Positions 15,451-25,304 are shown, numbered from the stretch's first letter. The stretch: 51,668 nt of DNA from Pseudomonas sp. GM80 (GCF_000282515.1 NZ_AKJD01000084.1:1-51668); one strand, 5' to 3'. Program-made: numbers and translations. Notes: generated by a model from the sequence alone, not told the origin.

Positions 15451-17399
15451 CAAGCTTCTTCCAGTTCAACCAAAGCGCTGCCTTCGCCGACCATTTCACC
15501 TTCCTGGCAATACAGCGCTTTGATCACCCCGGCCTGCGGCGCACGGATGCTGTGCTCCATCTTCATTGCTTCGAGCACCACCAGTTGTGCGCCGGCTTCG
15601 ACCGTTTGCCCGACCTCGACCAGCACGCGAACAATGCTGCCGTTCATGGGCGCGGTCAGACCGCCCTGATGGCTGTGGCTGGCTTCAATGGCGCTGATCG
15701 GGTCGTAGGCTTCAACACGGCGCAATTCGCCTTCCCATTGCAGATACAGCGAGTCGCCCTGACGAATGGCCCGTAAGGGGCGACGCACTCCCTCGTGTTC
15801 CACCACCAGCGCTTCACCCGACAGATGAGCGTTACCCGCCAAACCCAGGGTCAACGCTCGATCCTGGCCCTCGCAACTCAAGTGCAGGGTGATTTCCCGG
15901 GGCAGACCGGCGCGCAAACCGCTGTTGAGTGACCACGGAGAACAAGGATCATCGGCCCGCGCGACCGCCGGCAAACTCTGCGCAAACGCCTGCGCTGCTG
16001 CCTCCCAGAACCCATCGCTCAACTCGCCGGCAGCCGGCAGCAGTTGCTCCTGATAGCGCGGAATAAACCCGGTATCCAGCTCTGCTGCCGCAAACGCCGG
16101 ATGCGCAACGATCCGCCGCAGAAAGTTGATATTGGTCTTCAACCCGCCAATCGCAAACTCATCGAGCATGCTCAGCAAACGCAGGCGGGCCTGCTCACGA
16201 TCTTCGCCCCAGGCAATCAGCTTGCCGAGCATCGGGTCGTAGAACGGCGAAATTTCATCACCTTCTTCAACACCGCTGTCCACTCGGCGCCCCGGCCCTT
16301 CAGCGGACTCGCGGTATAACGCGAGACGTCCGGTCGCCGGCAGAAAATCATTCGAAGGATCTTCGGCATACAAGCGCACTTCAATCGCATGGCCATTGAG
16401 CGGCACTTGCGCCTGAGTGATCGGCAGCGCTTCACCCCGCGCCACACGGATTTGCCAGGCGACCAGATCGAGGCCGGTAATCGCTTCGGTCACCGGGTGT
16501 TCAACTTGAAGGCGCGTGTTCATCTCCATAAAGAAGAATTCGCCACGCGCATCCAGCAGAAACTCCACCGTGCCTGCGCCGACATAACCGATCGCCTGCG
16601 CCGAACGCACGGCCGCTTCACCCATCGCCCGACGCAACTCAGGCGTCAGACCCGGTGCCGGAGCCTCTTCGACGACTTTCTGATGCCGACGCTGAATGGA
16701 GCAGTCCCGTTCATTGAGGTACAGGCAATTGCCGTGCTGATCGGCGAATACTTGAATTTCGACGTGACGCGGCTTGAGCAAATACTTCTCGACCAGCATC
16801 CGCGAATCGCCAAACGACGACTGCGCTTCACGCTGTGCGGAGGCGAGTGCTTCGGCGAGCTGGCCGACCTCTTCAACAACCTTCATGCCTTTGCCACCGC
16901 CGCCGGCCGTAGCCTTAAGCAACACTGGATAACCGATGCGTTCGCAAGCAGCACGGAAGGTATCGAGATCTTGCGCTTCGCCGTGATAACCCGGCACCAA
17001 TGGCACGCCGGCGGTTTCCATCAGCGCCTTGGCCGCCGATTTGCTGCCCATGGCGTCGATGGCCGAGGCGGGCGGGCCGAGGAAAATCAGCCCGGCCGCT
17101 TCGATTGCACGGGCGAACCCGGCGTTTTCGGAAAGAAAGCCATACCCCGGATGAATCGCCTGCGCGCCGCTGGCCTTGGCCGCCGCAATCAGTTTGTCGA
17201 TTTGCAGGTAACTGTCAGCCGCTTTGCTGCCGCCGAGATCGACGCGGATATCCGCTTCACGGCTGTGCCGCGCCTCGCGGTCAGTGGCGCTGTGCACGGC
17301 GACAGTGGTCAGGCCCAGGGCCTTGGCGGTGCGCATCACGCGGCAAGCAATTTCGCCACGGTTGGCCACCAGCAGGGTGGTGAGAACAGGTGCGCTCAT
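15450..17399 (-). CDS. liuD: Methylcrotonyl-CoA carboxylase, biotin-containing alpha subunit
   Basis: 649 residues from ATG 17399. The biotin carboxylase part (~6-450) has VANRGEIACRV, HPGYGFLSENA, the ATP-grasp loop GGGGKGM (166-172) and MNTRLQVEHPVTE. The C-terminal biotinyl domain has EAMKMEHS with the biotinylated Lys near 613. With LiuB it carboxylates 3-methylcrotonyl-CoA to 3-methylglutaconyl-CoA in leucine breakdown. The start shares one base with the liuC stop (TGATG), so the two are coupled. It is the last gene of the liuABCD operon. Confidence 0.96.
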   Translation of the reverse strand: MSAPVLTTLLVANRGEIACRVMRTAKALGLTTVAVHSATDREARHSREADIRVDLGGSKAADSYLQIDKLIAAAKASGAQAIHPGYGFLSENAGFARAIEAAGLIFLGPPASAIDAMGSKSAAKALMETAGVPLVPGYHGEAQDLDTFRAACERIGYPVLLKATAGGGGKGMKVVEEVGQLAEALASAQREAQSSFGDSRMLVEKYLLKPRHVEIQVFADQHGNCLYLNERDCSIQRRHQKVVEEAPAPGLTPELRRAMGEAAVRSAQAIGYVGAGTVEFLLDARGEFFFMEMNTRLQVEHPVTEAITGLDLVAWQIRVARGEALPITQAQVPLNGHAIEVRLYAEDPSNDFLPATGRLALYRESAEGPGRRVDSGVEEGDEISPFYDPMLGKLIAWGEDREQARLRLLSMLDEFAIGGLKTNINFLRRIVAHPAFAAAELDTGFIPRYQEQLLPAAGELSDGFWEAAAQAFAQSLPAVARADDPCSPWSLNSGLRAGLPREITLHLSCEGQDRALTLGLAGNAHLSGEALVVEHEGVRRPLRAIRQGDSLYLQWEGELRRVEAYDPISAIEASHSHQGGLTAPMNGSIVRVLVEVGQTVEAGAQLVVLEAMKMEHSIRAPQAGVIKALYCQEGEMVGEGSALVELEEA

Positions 17400-18214
17400 C
17401 AACGCGGCTCCTTGGTGGTGGTTTCGGCTTGCCAGCTCGGCGGACGTTTCTGCAGAAAGGCCCGCAGACCTTCCTGACCTTCCGGGCTGACGCGAATGCG
17501 GGCGATGGCGTTTTCGGTGTAGCGGCGCAGCGCCGGGGTCAGCGCGCCGTTGCCGACTTCACGCAGCAAGTCTTTGCTGGCGCGCATGGCGGCGGGGCTG
17601 TTGAGCAGCAGGTTGCTGATCCACTGTTCGACCTGTTGCTCCAGTTCTGCAGCCGGATAGCTGTCGGACAACAAGCCGATTTCCCGCGCACGCTGACCGC
17701 CGAAACGTTCAGCGGTCAACGCATAACGCCGTGCCGCGCGTTCGCCGATGGCTTGCACCACGAACGGGCTGATCACCGCTGGCGCCAGACCGATGCGCAC
17801 TTCCGACAGGCAGAACTGCGCGTCGTCGGCGCCGATGGCCATGTCACAGCAACTGATCAGCCCCAGCGCGCCACCGAACGCCGCGCCTTGCACCACCGCC
17901 AGCGTCGGGATTTTCAGCTTGGCGAGGTTGTACATCAGCTCGGCCAGTTCGCGGGCGTCGTCGAGGTTGGTGTGGTAATCGAGCTCGGCCGATTGTTGCA
18001 TCCACGCCAGATCGGCGCCGGCGCTGAAGTGTTTGCCACGGCCGCGCACCAGCAGAAAGCGCAGGCTGGCGTCGCTGGCAACCTTGTCGAGGGCGAGGAT
18101 CAGTTCGCGGATCATCTCGGCGTTGAACGCGTTGTTTTTCTCCGCGCGGTTGAGCCACAGGGTGGCGAAACCCCGTGGGTCGCTTTGCAGTTCGAGGGTG
18201 TTGAAGTCGCTCAT
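17399..18214 (-). CDS. liuC: 3-methylglutaconyl-CoA hydratase
   Basis: 271 residues from ATG 18214 (MSDFNTLELQ). The open frame extends to 18310, but that part is REP sequence. It is a crotonase fold with GKHFSAGADLAWM and AAFGGALGLISCCDMAIG for the oxyanion hole and SEVRIGLAPAVISPFV around the second acid. The C-terminal EGLRAFLQKRPPSW tail is typical of the group. It hydrates 3-methylglutaconyl-CoA to HMG-CoA. It lies between the two carboxylase subunit genes, as in other liu operons, but is separated from liuB by a REP pair. Confidence 0.93.
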   Translation of the reverse strand: MSDFNTLELQSDPRGFATLWLNRAEKNNAFNAEMIRELILALDKVASDASLRFLLVRGRGKHFSAGADLAWMQQSAELDYHTNLDDARELAELMYNLAKLKIPTLAVVQGAAFGGALGLISCCDMAIGADDAQFCLSEVRIGLAPAVISPFVVQAIGERAARRYALTAERFGGQRAREIGLLSDSYPAAELEQQVEQWISNLLLNSPAAMRASKDLLREVGNGALTPALRRYTENAIARIRVSPEGQEGLRAFLQKRPPSWQAETTTKEPR

Positions 18215-18235
18215 ATTCTTCCGTCTCCACGGTTC

Positions 18236-18326
18236 TTGTGGGAGCAAGGCTTGCCCGCGAAAGTAGTCATTCCACCATTGATGTGACTGACACATCGCCT
18301 TCGCGGGCAAGCCTTGCTCCTACAGG
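18236..18326. repeat. REP pair inside the liu operon
   Basis: Arms TTGTGGGAGCAAGGCTTGCCCGCGAA and TTCGCGGGCAAGCCTTGCTCCTACAG; a variant of the GTGGGAGC...GCCCGC family. It lies in the 118-bp liuB-liuC gap, where a hairpin could change mRNA levels of the promoter-distal genes. Confidence 0.85.
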
Positions 18327-18332
18327 ATCGAA

Positions 18333-19940
18333 TCACATCCGGAACACGCCGAAGCGGCTCGGTTCGATTGGCGCGTTCAGCGACGCGGACAGGGCCAGGG
18401 CCAGCACATCACGGGTCTGCGCCGGGTCGATGACGCCGTCGTCCCACAGCCGTGCGCTGGAATAGTAGGGGTGACCCTGCTCTTCATACTGGTCGAGGAT
18501 CGGTTGCTTGATCTCGGCTTCCTGCTCGGCACTGAAGCTTTGGCCACTGCGTTCGGCCTGTTCACGCTTGACCTGCACCAGCACGCCGGCCGCCTGTTCG
18601 GCGCCCATCACGCCGATCCTCGCATTCGGCCACATCCACAGGAAACGCGGATCGTAAGCGCGGCCACACATGCCGTAGTTACCGGCGCCGAAACTGCCGC
18701 CGATGATCACGGTGAACTTCGGCACCTTGGCGCACGCCACAGCGGTCACCAGTTTTGCACCGTGCTTGGCGATGCCGCCGGCCTCGTATTTCTGGCCGAC
18801 CATGAAGCCGGTGATGTTCTGCAAAAACAGCAGTGGAATGTTGCGTTGGCAGGACAGTTCGATGAAGTGCGCGCCTTTTTGCGCGGCTTCGGCGAAGAGG
18901 ATGCCGTTGTTCGCCAGAATCGCGATTGGATAGCCGTGCAGATGCGCAAAACCGCAAACCAGCGTGGTGCCGAACAGCGCTTTGAACTCATCGAACACCG
19001 ACCCGTCGACCAGCCGCGCAATCACTTCGCGCACATCGAAGGGTTGCTTGGCATCAGCCGAAACCACACCGTACAACTCATCGCTGGCGTACAGCGGCGC
19101 AATCGACGCGCGTTGCTGCACTTCGCCGAGTTTGCGCCAATTAAGGTTGGCGACGCTACGGCGGGCGAGGGCGAGGGCATGTTCGTCGCTCTCGGCGTAA
19201 TGGTCGGCGACCCCGGAAATCTTGCAGTGCACATCGGCGCCGCCCAGATCCTCGGCACTGACAACCTCACCGGTCGCAGCTTTCACCAGCGGCGGCCCGG
19301 CGAGAAAAATGGTGGCCTGATTGCGCACCATGATCGCTTCATCCGCCATCGCCGGCACATAAGCGCCACCAGCGGTGCAGGAGCCCATGACCACGGCGAT
19401 TTGCGGAATACCCATCGCGCTCATGTTGGCCTGGTTGAAGAAGATCCGCCCGAAGTGCTCGCGATCCGGGAACACTTCGTCCTGACGCGGCAGGTTGGCG
19501 CCCCCGGAGTCCACCAGATAGATGCACGGCAAGCGATTCTGCTGAGCGATGGTTTGTGCGCGCAGGTGTTTCTTCACGGTCAGCGGATAGTACGAACCAC
19601 CCTTAACCGTCGCGTCGTTAGCGACGATCATGCATTCGACGCCTTCGACACGACCGATCCCGGCAATCACCCCGGCCGCTGGCACGTCTTCGCCATAGAC
19701 GGCGTGGGCGGCCAATTGGCTGATTTCCAGAAACGGCGAGCCCGGATCGAGCAAGCGGTTGATGCGTTCACGCGGCAGCAATTTGCCGCGCGAGGTGTGG
19801 CGCTCCTGGGCTTTCGCGCCGCCACCCTGCGCCACTTGGGCGAGCAGGGTGTGCAGGGCGTCGACCTGTTTGAGCATCGCCGCGCTGTTGGCGGCGAACT
19901 CTGCTGAACGTGGGTTGAGCTGAGTGTGCAAGGTTGCCAT
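18333..19940 (-). CDS. liuB: Methylcrotonyl-CoA carboxylase, carboxyltransferase beta subunit
   Basis: 535 residues, the usual size. The N-terminal part has [22 protein letters not shown] and GSPFLE; the acyl-CoA-binding part has [18 protein letters not shown] and [16 protein letters not shown]; the C-terminal biotin-facing part has [22 protein letters not shown] and [25 protein letters not shown]. These mark propionyl/methylcrotonyl-CoA carboxyltransferases, and the liu context selects methylcrotonyl-CoA. It starts 12 bases after the liuA stop. Confidence 0.96.
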   Translation of the reverse strand: MATLHTQLNPRSAEFAANSAAMLKQVDALHTLLAQVAQGGGAKAQERHTSRGKLLPRERINRLLDPGSPFLEISQLAAHAVYGEDVPAAGVIAGIGRVEGVECMIVANDATVKGGSYYPLTVKKHLRAQTIAQQNRLPCIYLVDSGGANLPRQDEVFPDREHFGRIFFNQANMSAMGIPQIAVVMGSCTAGGAYVPAMADEAIMVRNQATIFLAGPPLVKAATGEVVSAEDLGGADVHCKISGVADHYAESDEHALALARRSVANLNWRKLGEVQQRASIAPLYASDELYGVVSADAKQPFDVREVIARLVDGSVFDEFKALFGTTLVCGFAHLHGYPIAILANNGILFAEAAQKGAHFIELSCQRNIPLLFLQNITGFMVGQKYEAGGIAKHGAKLVTAVACAKVPKFTVIIGGSFGAGNYGMCGRAYDPRFLWMWPNARIGVMGAEQAAGVLVQVKREQAERSGQSFSAEQEAEIKQPILDQYEEQGHPYYSSARLWDDGVIDPAQTRDVLALALSASLNAPIEPSRFGVFRM

Positions 19941-19952
19941 GGTCAGCTCCGT

Positions 19953-21116
19953 TTAGCGGGTTTCGTTGAACAGTTCGCGACCGATCAGCATGCGACGGAT
20001 CTCACTGGTGCCGGCGCCGATTTCGTACAGCTTGGCGTCACGCAGCAGACGGCCCGCCGGGAATTCGTTGATGTAACCGTTACCGCCGAGAATCTGGATC
20101 GCGTCGAGGGCCATTTGCGTGGCGCGCTCTGCGGTGTAGAGGATCACCCCGGCGGCGTCTTTACGGGTGGTTTCGCCACGCTCGCAAGCCTGCGCAACTG
20201 CATAGAGATAAGCGCGGCTAGCATTGAGTTGGGTGTACATGTCGGCGACTTTGCCCTGGATCAGCTGGAACTCACCGATGCTTTGGCCGAACTGTTTGCG
20301 GTCGTGGATGTACGGCACGATCAGGTCCATGCACGACTGCATGATCCCGGTCGGGCCGCCGGACAGCACCACGCGTTCGTAATCGAGGCCGCTCATCAGT
20401 ACTTTGACGCCGCCGTTGAGCACGCCGAGGATGTTTTCTTCCGGCACTTCGACGTCGTCGAAAAACAGCTCGCAGGTGTTGGAGCCGCGCATGCCGAGCT
20501 TGTCGAACTTGTTGCTGCGGCTGAAGCCTTTCCAGTCACGTTCAACGATAAACGCAGTAATGCCGTGGGGGCCTTTTTCCAGATCGGTCTTGGCATAGAT
20601 CACGTAAGTGTTGGCGTCAGGGCCGTTGGTGATCCAGGTTTTGCTGCCGTTGAGGACGTAACGGTCGCCGCGTTTATCGGCGCGCAGTTTCATCGAGACC
20701 ACGTCGGAACCGGCGTTCGGTTCGCTCATCGCCAATGCGCCGACGTGCTCGCCGCTGATCAGCTTGGGCAGGTATTTGGTTTTTTGTTCGTGGTTACCGT
20801 TGCGGTTGATCTGGTTGACGCAGAGGTTGGAATGCGCGCCATAGGACAGCGCCACCGAAGCCGAGCCACGGCTGATTTCTTCCATCGCCACGACGTGCGC
20901 CAGGTAACCCAGGCCGGCGCCGCCGTACTCTTCCGGCACAGTGATGCCGAGCAGGCCCATGTCACCGAATTTGCGCCACATGTCGGCAGGGAACAGGTTG
21001 TCGCTGTCGATCTGCGCCGCACGCGGGGCGATCTCCTTGGCGACAAAGGACTGAACCTGATCGCGCAGCATGTCGATGGTTTCACCGAGGGCGAAGTTCA
21101 GGGATGGATAGCTCAT
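19953..21116 (-). CDS. liuA: Isovaleryl-CoA dehydrogenase
   Basis: 387 residues. An acyl-CoA dehydrogenase with [29 protein letters not shown] and [10 protein letters not shown] in the FAD and substrate region. The catalytic base is Glu247 in [13 protein letters not shown], the position used in isovaleryl-CoA dehydrogenase rather than near the C-terminus as in short-chain enzymes. C-terminal [36 protein letters not shown] is typical. It oxidises isovaleryl-CoA to 3-methylcrotonyl-CoA and passes electrons to ETF. It is the first gene of liuABCD. Two LiuR-type palindromes lie 58 and 100 bases upstream. The leader has A-rich runs (CAAAAAAGCC, AAAAAGG) that might bind Hfq/Crc. Confidence 0.96.
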   Translation of the reverse strand: MSYPSLNFALGETIDMLRDQVQSFVAKEIAPRAAQIDSDNLFPADMWRKFGDMGLLGITVPEEYGGAGLGYLAHVVAMEEISRGSASVALSYGAHSNLCVNQINRNGNHEQKTKYLPKLISGEHVGALAMSEPNAGSDVVSMKLRADKRGDRYVLNGSKTWITNGPDANTYVIYAKTDLEKGPHGITAFIVERDWKGFSRSNKFDKLGMRGSNTCELFFDDVEVPEENILGVLNGGVKVLMSGLDYERVVLSGGPTGIMQSCMDLIVPYIHDRKQFGQSIGEFQLIQGKVADMYTQLNASRAYLYAVAQACERGETTRKDAAGVILYTAERATQMALDAIQILGGNGYINEFPAGRLLRDAKLYEIGAGTSEIRRMLIGRELFNETR

Positions 21117-21173
21117 GGGTCACCTTTTTGGCTTTTTTGTAGGGTGGGGAGGGCGGTCACTCGGCTCTCACCT

Positions 21174-21231
21174 TTACGTTAACGTAAGCCTGTGACGAAT
21201 GGCTGTCAATCACCCTTTACGTTAACGTCAA
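21174..21231 (-). promoter_or_regulatory. liuA promoter with two LiuR-type palindromes
   Basis: The proximal site TTACGTTAACGTAA (21174-21187) is a perfect 14-bp palindrome; the distal site TTTACGTTAACGTCAA (21216-21231) is near-perfect. They lie 43 bp apart. On the minus strand TTGACA (21209-21204), a 17-bp spacer and TACGTT (21186-21181) give a promoter whose -10 lies inside the proximal palindrome, which suits repression. The distal site could also act on the divergent acyl-CoA synthetase gene. The half-site ACGTAA/ACGTCAA recurs before liuR. Confidence 0.75.
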
Positions 21232-21292
21232 CTTGAGCGAGAGTAGGGGCAGTTCAAGATTGAAAACGGATCGCTTTTTTGTGGGAGCGGGC

Positions 21293-21419
21293 TTTTGTGG
21301 TGAGGGGATTTATCCCCGTTCGGCTGCGAAGCAGTCGTGAAATCTGTAAATCTGATTTGTCTGGAGATATGCAGGGGGGGCGGCTTCGCCACCCAACGGG
21401 GATAAATCCCCTCGCCACA
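21293..21419. repeat. REP pair, TGTGGCGAGGGGATTTATCCCC family, with a truncated second REP
   Basis: Arms TTTTGTGGTGAGGGGATTTATCCCCG (from 21293) and CGGGGATAAATCCCCTCGCCACA (to 21419). Directly before it, at 21281-21292, stands the beginning of another REP family (GTGGGAGCGGGC), cut off where this one begins. Confidence 0.8.
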
Positions 21420-21491
21420 ATGGCCAACCACAAAACTCCCCACAAAAAGTGCAATCCGGTAAACCCACTAATAAAGACAATAGGGGTCGTC

Positions 21492-23189
21492 ATGGATCAA
21501 CCCAGTGCAAACCCGCAGCGCAGCTACACCCGTGGTTCACAAGACAAAGCCTTGTTGGCGATGACCATCGGGCAGAAGTTCGATCGGACCGTCGCGCAAT
21601 ATTCCGACGGCGAAGCGCTGGTCGTGCGCCATCAGCAACTGCGCTATTCCTGGCGACAACTGGCCGACGCGGTGGATCTGCACGCCCGAGCGCTGCTCGC
21701 CCTGGGTTTACAGGCCGGCGACCGCCTCGGCATCTGGGCACCGAACTGCGCGCAGTGGTGCATCACCCAGTTCGCCACGGCGAAAATCGGCGTGATTCTG
21801 GTCAACGTCAACCCGGCCTACCGCAGTTCCGAACTGGAATACGTGCTCAAACAATCCGGCTGCCAATGGCTGGTCTGCGCCGGGGCGTTCAAATCCTCCA
21901 ACTACCACGGCATGTTGCAAGGGCTGGTGCCGGAACTGGCCGAACAATCCATTGGCCAACTGCGCAGCGAGCGCCTGCCGGACTTGCGTGGGGTGATCAG
22001 TCTCGACGCACAGCCGCCATCAGGTTTCCTGCCATGGTCACAATTGACCGACATGGCCGCCAGCGTTACCGCAGAACAACTCAGCGAACGCAGCGACAAC
22101 CTGCACTTCGATCAACCCGTAAACATTCAATACACTTCCGGCACCACCGGTTTCCCCAAGGGCGCGACCCTCAGCCACTACAACATCCTCAATAACGGTT
22201 ACATGGTCGGCGAAAGCATCGGCCTGACCCCGACCGATCGCTTGGTGATCCCGGTGCCGCTGTACCACTGCTTCGGCATGGTCATGGGCAACCTCGGCTG
22301 CATCACCCATGGCAGCACGATGATTTACCCCAACGACGCCTTCGATCCGTTGCTGACCCTGCAAACCGTCGCCGAGGAAAAAGCCACCGGGCTGTATGGC
22401 GTGCCGACCATGTTCATCGCCATGCTCGATCAGCCGCAACGCGCCGAGTTCGATCTGTCGAGCCTGCGCACCGGGATCATGGCCGGCGCCACCTGCCCGA
22501 TTGAAGTGATGCGCCGGGTCATCAGCGAAATGCACATGAGCGAAGTGCAGATCGCCTACGGCATGACCGAAACCAGCCCGGTGTCGCTGCAAACCGGTCC
22601 GAACGATGAACTGGAATTACGCGTGACCACGGTCGGCCGCACGCAGCCGCAACTGGAAAGCAAGATCATCGACGAGGCCGGCAACCTCGTGCCGCGCGGC
22701 ACTATCGGCGAACTGTGCACTCGGGGTTACAGCGTGATGCTCGGCTACTGGAGCAATCCGCAAGCCACCGCTGAAGCCATCGATGAGGCCGGATGGATGC
22801 ACACCGGCGATCTGGCGAGTATGAACGAGGAGGGTTACGTCAACATCGCCGGGCGTAATAAGGACATGATCATTCGTGGCGGCGAGAATGTTTATCCGCG
22901 TGAGCTGGAGGAGTTTTTCTTCACCCATCCGGCGGTGGCGGACGTGCAGGTGATCGGTATTCCGTGTTCGCGTTACGGCGAGGAGATTGTTGCCTGGATC
23001 AAATTCCACCCCGGTCACAACGCCTCCGAGCTGGAGTTGCAAACCTGGTGCAAGGAACGCATCGCGCACTTCAAGACGCCACGGCACTTCAAGTTCGTCG
23101 AAGAGTTTCCGATGACGGTGACGGGCAAGATCCAGAAATTCAGGATGCGCGAAATCAGCATCGAGGAAATCAAAACAATCGAGCGGTAA
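21492..23189 (+). CDS. Acyl-CoA synthetase (AMP-binding), liu-associated
   Basis: 565 residues from ATG 21492 with AGGGG 5 bases upstream; the longer frame to 21279 is REP-derived. ANL-family motifs: [51 protein letters not shown], and the C-terminal catalytic Lys in TVTGKIQK. It activates a carboxylic acid as CoA thioester with ATP. It stands divergent to liuA, with two LiuR-type sites in the shared region, so the substrate may be isovalerate or another branched or medium-chain acid; sequence alone cannot fix this. A REP pair and then the convergent CrcY sRNA follow. Confidence 0.9.
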   Translation: MDQPSANPQRSYTRGSQDKALLAMTIGQKFDRTVAQYSDGEALVVRHQQLRYSWRQLADAVDLHARALLALGLQAGDRLGIWAPNCAQWCITQFATAKIGVILVNVNPAYRSSELEYVLKQSGCQWLVCAGAFKSSNYHGMLQGLVPELAEQSIGQLRSERLPDLRGVISLDAQPPSGFLPWSQLTDMAASVTAEQLSERSDNLHFDQPVNIQYTSGTTGFPKGATLSHYNILNNGYMVGESIGLTPTDRLVIPVPLYHCFGMVMGNLGCITHGSTMIYPNDAFDPLLTLQTVAEEKATGLYGVPTMFIAMLDQPQRAEFDLSSLRTGIMAGATCPIEVMRRVISEMHMSEVQIAYGMTETSPVSLQTGPNDELELRVTTVGRTQPQLESKIIDEAGNLVPRGTIGELCTRGYSVMLGYWSNPQATAEAIDEAGWMHTGDLASMNEEGYVNIAGRNKDMIIRGGENVYPRELEEFFFTHPAVADVQVIGIPCSRYGEEIVAWIKFHPGHNASELELQTWCKERIAHFKTPRHFKFVEEFPMTVTGKIQKFRMREISIEEIKTIER

Positions 23190-23196
23190 CCACAAC

Positions 23197-23290
23197 CCTG
23201 TGGGAGCTGGCTTGCCAGCGATGGCGTCAGGTCAGGCAGCATCTATGTTGATGATCCACCGCAATCGCTGGCAAGCCAGCTCCCACAGGG
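23197..23290. repeat. REP pair, GTGGGAGCTGGCTTGCCAGCGATGG family
   Basis: Inverted arms 23197-23225 and 23264-23290 lie between the synthetase gene and the end of the convergent CrcY RNA. Confidence 0.85.
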
Positions 23291-23322
23291 TTTTGTATGG
23301 TTTCGGGAATCGCAGAAAGCAC

Positions 23323-23693
23323 AAAGGGGAGCCGAAGCTCCCCTTTAATTTTGTCGTCGCGTGCTCTTTTTTATTATTGAGGGTCGGTCTGTTGTTGTTT
23401 TTGGCAACCGTGGCCCTTTACCGCTGTTTTTGGCGACCCCCATCCGGGGTCAAGAGCAAACGTATTTTTTTGAGCGCTGATCTGCTTTCTCGTTAACGAT
23501 CCAACCGATTCGGGAGCTACCTGAAGGTAGTTTTATTGTTCTCTGCCCGGTTGCGGGTCACTCCTGAGAGCACCCTGAAAAGCACACCTTCTCCAAAAAA
23601 ATCTGTTAGCTGCGTCTCTGCCGTGTTGTTTTTGTTATGTCAGAGTCGGTACGTCTTATTTTTATTGGTTTGCTGCTTTTTATTCTTGTTATG
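23323..23693 (-). ncRNA. crcY: CrcY-type sRNA (Hfq/Crc-sequestering, CrcZ family)
   Basis: About 370 bases on the minus strand with no credible protein. It carries six A-rich AAnAAnAA-type motifs (read on the minus strand; plus positions 23677-23690, 23655-23666, 23625-23636, 23531-23540, 23391-23403, 23367-23378), the binding sites by which CrcZ/CrcY RNAs titrate Hfq and Crc and lift catabolite repression. It ends with a perfect stem, AAAGGGGAGC/GCTCCCCTTT with a TTCG loop (23323-23346). A sigma-54 promoter lies upstream. Its place beside the HMG-CoA lyase gene matches what I recall of CrcY next to mvaB in P. putida. The 5' end is inferred from the promoter. Confidence 0.88.
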
Positions 23694-23703
23694 CCATAGA
23701 GAT

Positions 23704-23719
23704 AGCAGAAGCCGTGCCA
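23704..23719 (-). promoter_or_regulatory. Sigma-54 promoter of the CrcY RNA
   Basis: On the minus strand TGGCACG (23719-23713), GCTT, then CTGCT (23708-23704). This is the -24/-12 consensus TGGCACG-N4-TTGCT with one mismatch and the exact GG-to-GC spacing. Transcription would begin near 23693. Confidence 0.8.
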
Positions 23720-23799
23720 ACTTTTAAAAATCCTTATAAATCAATAGCTTAATAATTCATGAGATTTTTCGTTCAGACGAAACCAGACAATTTGTTTCC

Positions 23800-23843
23800 G
23801 TGTTACTCGCTTGAGCCCCACATTCCAGACACAGCGGTAACAC
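23800..23843 (-). promoter_or_regulatory. Candidate CbrB upstream activating site
   Basis: GTGTTAC (23800-23806) and GTAACAC (23837-23843) form a perfect 7-bp inverted repeat with 30 bases between, ~80-125 bases upstream of the sigma-54 promoter and just after the liuE stop. CbrB is the known sigma-54 activator of CrcZ/CrcY genes; assigning this site to it is inference. Confidence 0.55.
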
Positions 23844-23852
23844 CTTCTGCCC

Positions 23853-24752
23853 TCACTGTGCGCTACGAGCCTTGGCCACGCGCGAACCGCTCGGGCGGCC
23901 GAGCACCGCGCTGATCTGCTGACCCGCGGCAATCAAGGCGTCCAGGTCGATTCCTGTGTCGATGCCGAGGCCGTTGAGCAGGTACACCACATCTTCAGTC
24001 GCAACGTTACCGCTCGCACCTTTGGCGTATGGGCAGCCGCCAAGGCCCGCGATAGAGCTGTCGAACCCGGAAATGCCTTCGAGCAGGCTGGCGTAGATAT
24101 TGGCCATGGCCTGGCCATAGGTGTCATGGAAATGCCCGGCGAGTTTGTCCCGTGGTACCTGCGCCGAAACCACTTCAAACAAGCGTCGAGTCGCGCCAGC
24201 GGTGCCGGTGCCGATGGTGTCGCCCAACGAAACTTCGTAGCAGCCCATCGCATACAACTCACGCGCGACCATCGCCACTTGCTCTGGCGCGACCGTGCCT
24301 TCGTACGGGCAACCGAGCACACAGGACACGTAACCACGCACGGTAACGCCGTGTTGTTGCGCCGCTTCCATGATCGGCGCAAAGCGCGCCAGGCTCTCGC
24401 TGATCGAGCAGTTGATGTTGCGCTGCGAGAAGGCTTCGGACGCGGCGGCGAACACCGCCACTTCCTTGACCCCGGCGGCGATCGCATCTTCGAAGCCGCG
24501 CAGGTTCGGCGCCAGTGCGCCGTAGGTCACGCCGGGTTTGCGCTGGATCTGCGCGAACACTTCAGCGGAACCGGCCATCTGCGGCACCCACTTGGGCGAG
24601 ACGAAACTGCCGACTTCTATATAGCCAAGACCAGCGGCGCTGAGGGCATCGACCAGTTGCACCTTGTCGGCGACGCTGATCGGTTGGGCTTCATTCTGCA
24701 GGCCATCGCGCGGGCCGACTTCGATCAGGCGTACTTGGGAGGGGAGGGACAT
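23853..24752 (-). CDS. liuE: Hydroxymethylglutaryl-CoA lyase
   Basis: 299 residues, a TIM-barrel lyase. EVGPRDGLQNE (11-21) supplies a metal ligand and substrate contacts, HFHDTYGQA the HxH metal pair, and IAGLGGCPYAKGASGN the active-site Cys signature. It cleaves HMG-CoA to acetoacetate and acetyl-CoA, the last step of the leucine pathway started by liuABCD. Here it is split from liuABCD and follows liuR, with a REP pair between; this liuR-liuE-crcY order differs from the liuRABCDE operon of P. aeruginosa. Confidence 0.96.
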   Translation of the reverse strand: MSLPSQVRLIEVGPRDGLQNEAQPISVADKVQLVDALSAAGLGYIEVGSFVSPKWVPQMAGSAEVFAQIQRKPGVTYGALAPNLRGFEDAIAAGVKEVAVFAAASEAFSQRNINCSISESLARFAPIMEAAQQHGVTVRGYVSCVLGCPYEGTVAPEQVAMVARELYAMGCYEVSLGDTIGTGTAGATRRLFEVVSAQVPRDKLAGHFHDTYGQAMANIYASLLEGISGFDSSIAGLGGCPYAKGASGNVATEDVVYLLNGLGIDTGIDLDALIAAGQQISAVLGRPSGSRVAKARSAQ

Positions 24753-24792
24753 GGCGGTTGACCTGCTGATTATCTTGAATTCATGGAGAACC

Positions 24793-24885
24793 CAGTGGGA
24801 GCGGGCTTGCCCGCGATGGCGTCGGGTCAGTCAACATCAATGCTGGATGTTCCGGCCTCATCGCGGGCAAGCCCGCTCCCAGAGG
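24793..24885. repeat. REP pair between liuR and liuE
   Basis: GTGGGAGCGGGCTTGCCCGCGATGG arm from 24793 and inverted arm to 24882. It lies inside the presumed liuR-liuE transcript. Confidence 0.85.
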
Positions 24886-24902
24886 GGAGGAGTCGTGTCG
24901 AA

Positions 24903-25304
24903 TTACTGCGCTACTTGCTGGCTTTTGAGGGTTTGCTCCAGCGCCTGCACGCAGCGCTCTTCGGCGGTATCGAGTTCAAGTTTCATCTGTTCGATATCCA
25001 GCAACTGCTGCTCAAGCTGTTCGCGGCGCTCGGCGATTTTCGCCAGCATGCTGTTGAGTTGCTTGGTGTTACCGCTGGACGGGTCGTAGAGTTCGATCAG
25101 TTCACGGCATTCGGCCAGCGAGAAGCCAATGCGCTTGCCACGCAGGATCAGCTTCAGACTGACCTTGTCGCGCGGCGAATAGATGCGTTCCTGGCCACGG
25201 CGCTCAGGACTGAGCAGGCCTTGCTCTTCATAAAAGCGGATCGCCCGGGTGGTGATGTCCAGCTCGCGGGCGAGGTCGGAAATGCTGTAGGTCTGGCTGC
25301 TCAT
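24903..25304 (-). CDS. liuR: MerR-family regulator of leucine/isovalerate catabolism
   Basis: 133 residues from ATG 25304 (MSSQTYS); the in-frame start at 25319 lacks support. The winged HTH YSISDLARELDITTRAIRFYEEQGLLSPER (~6-35) and the MerR arm IYSPRDKVSLKLILRGKRIGFSLAECRELIELYD are canonical. The C-terminal ~70-130 is a dimerising coiled coil (MLAKIAERREQLEQQLLDIEQMKLEL). No metal-binding Cys cluster is present (a single Cys near 115), in line with an acyl-CoA-type signal. It heads the liuE transcript and has a 16-bp palindrome over its own -35, matching those before liuA, so it very likely regulates itself and liuABCD. Confidence 0.92.
   Translation of the reverse strand: MSSQTYSISDLARELDITTRAIRFYEEQGLLSPERRGQERIYSPRDKVSLKLILRGKRIGFSLAECRELIELYDPSSGNTKQLNSMLAKIAERREQLEQQLLDIEQMKLELDTAEERCVQALEQTLKSQQVAQ

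Noticed and set aside
23200..23727. Small plus-strand frames in the gap after the synthetase gene
   Set aside because: They are explained by the REP pair and by the antisense of the CrcY RNA, giving Phe/Leu-rich products without a ribosome site.
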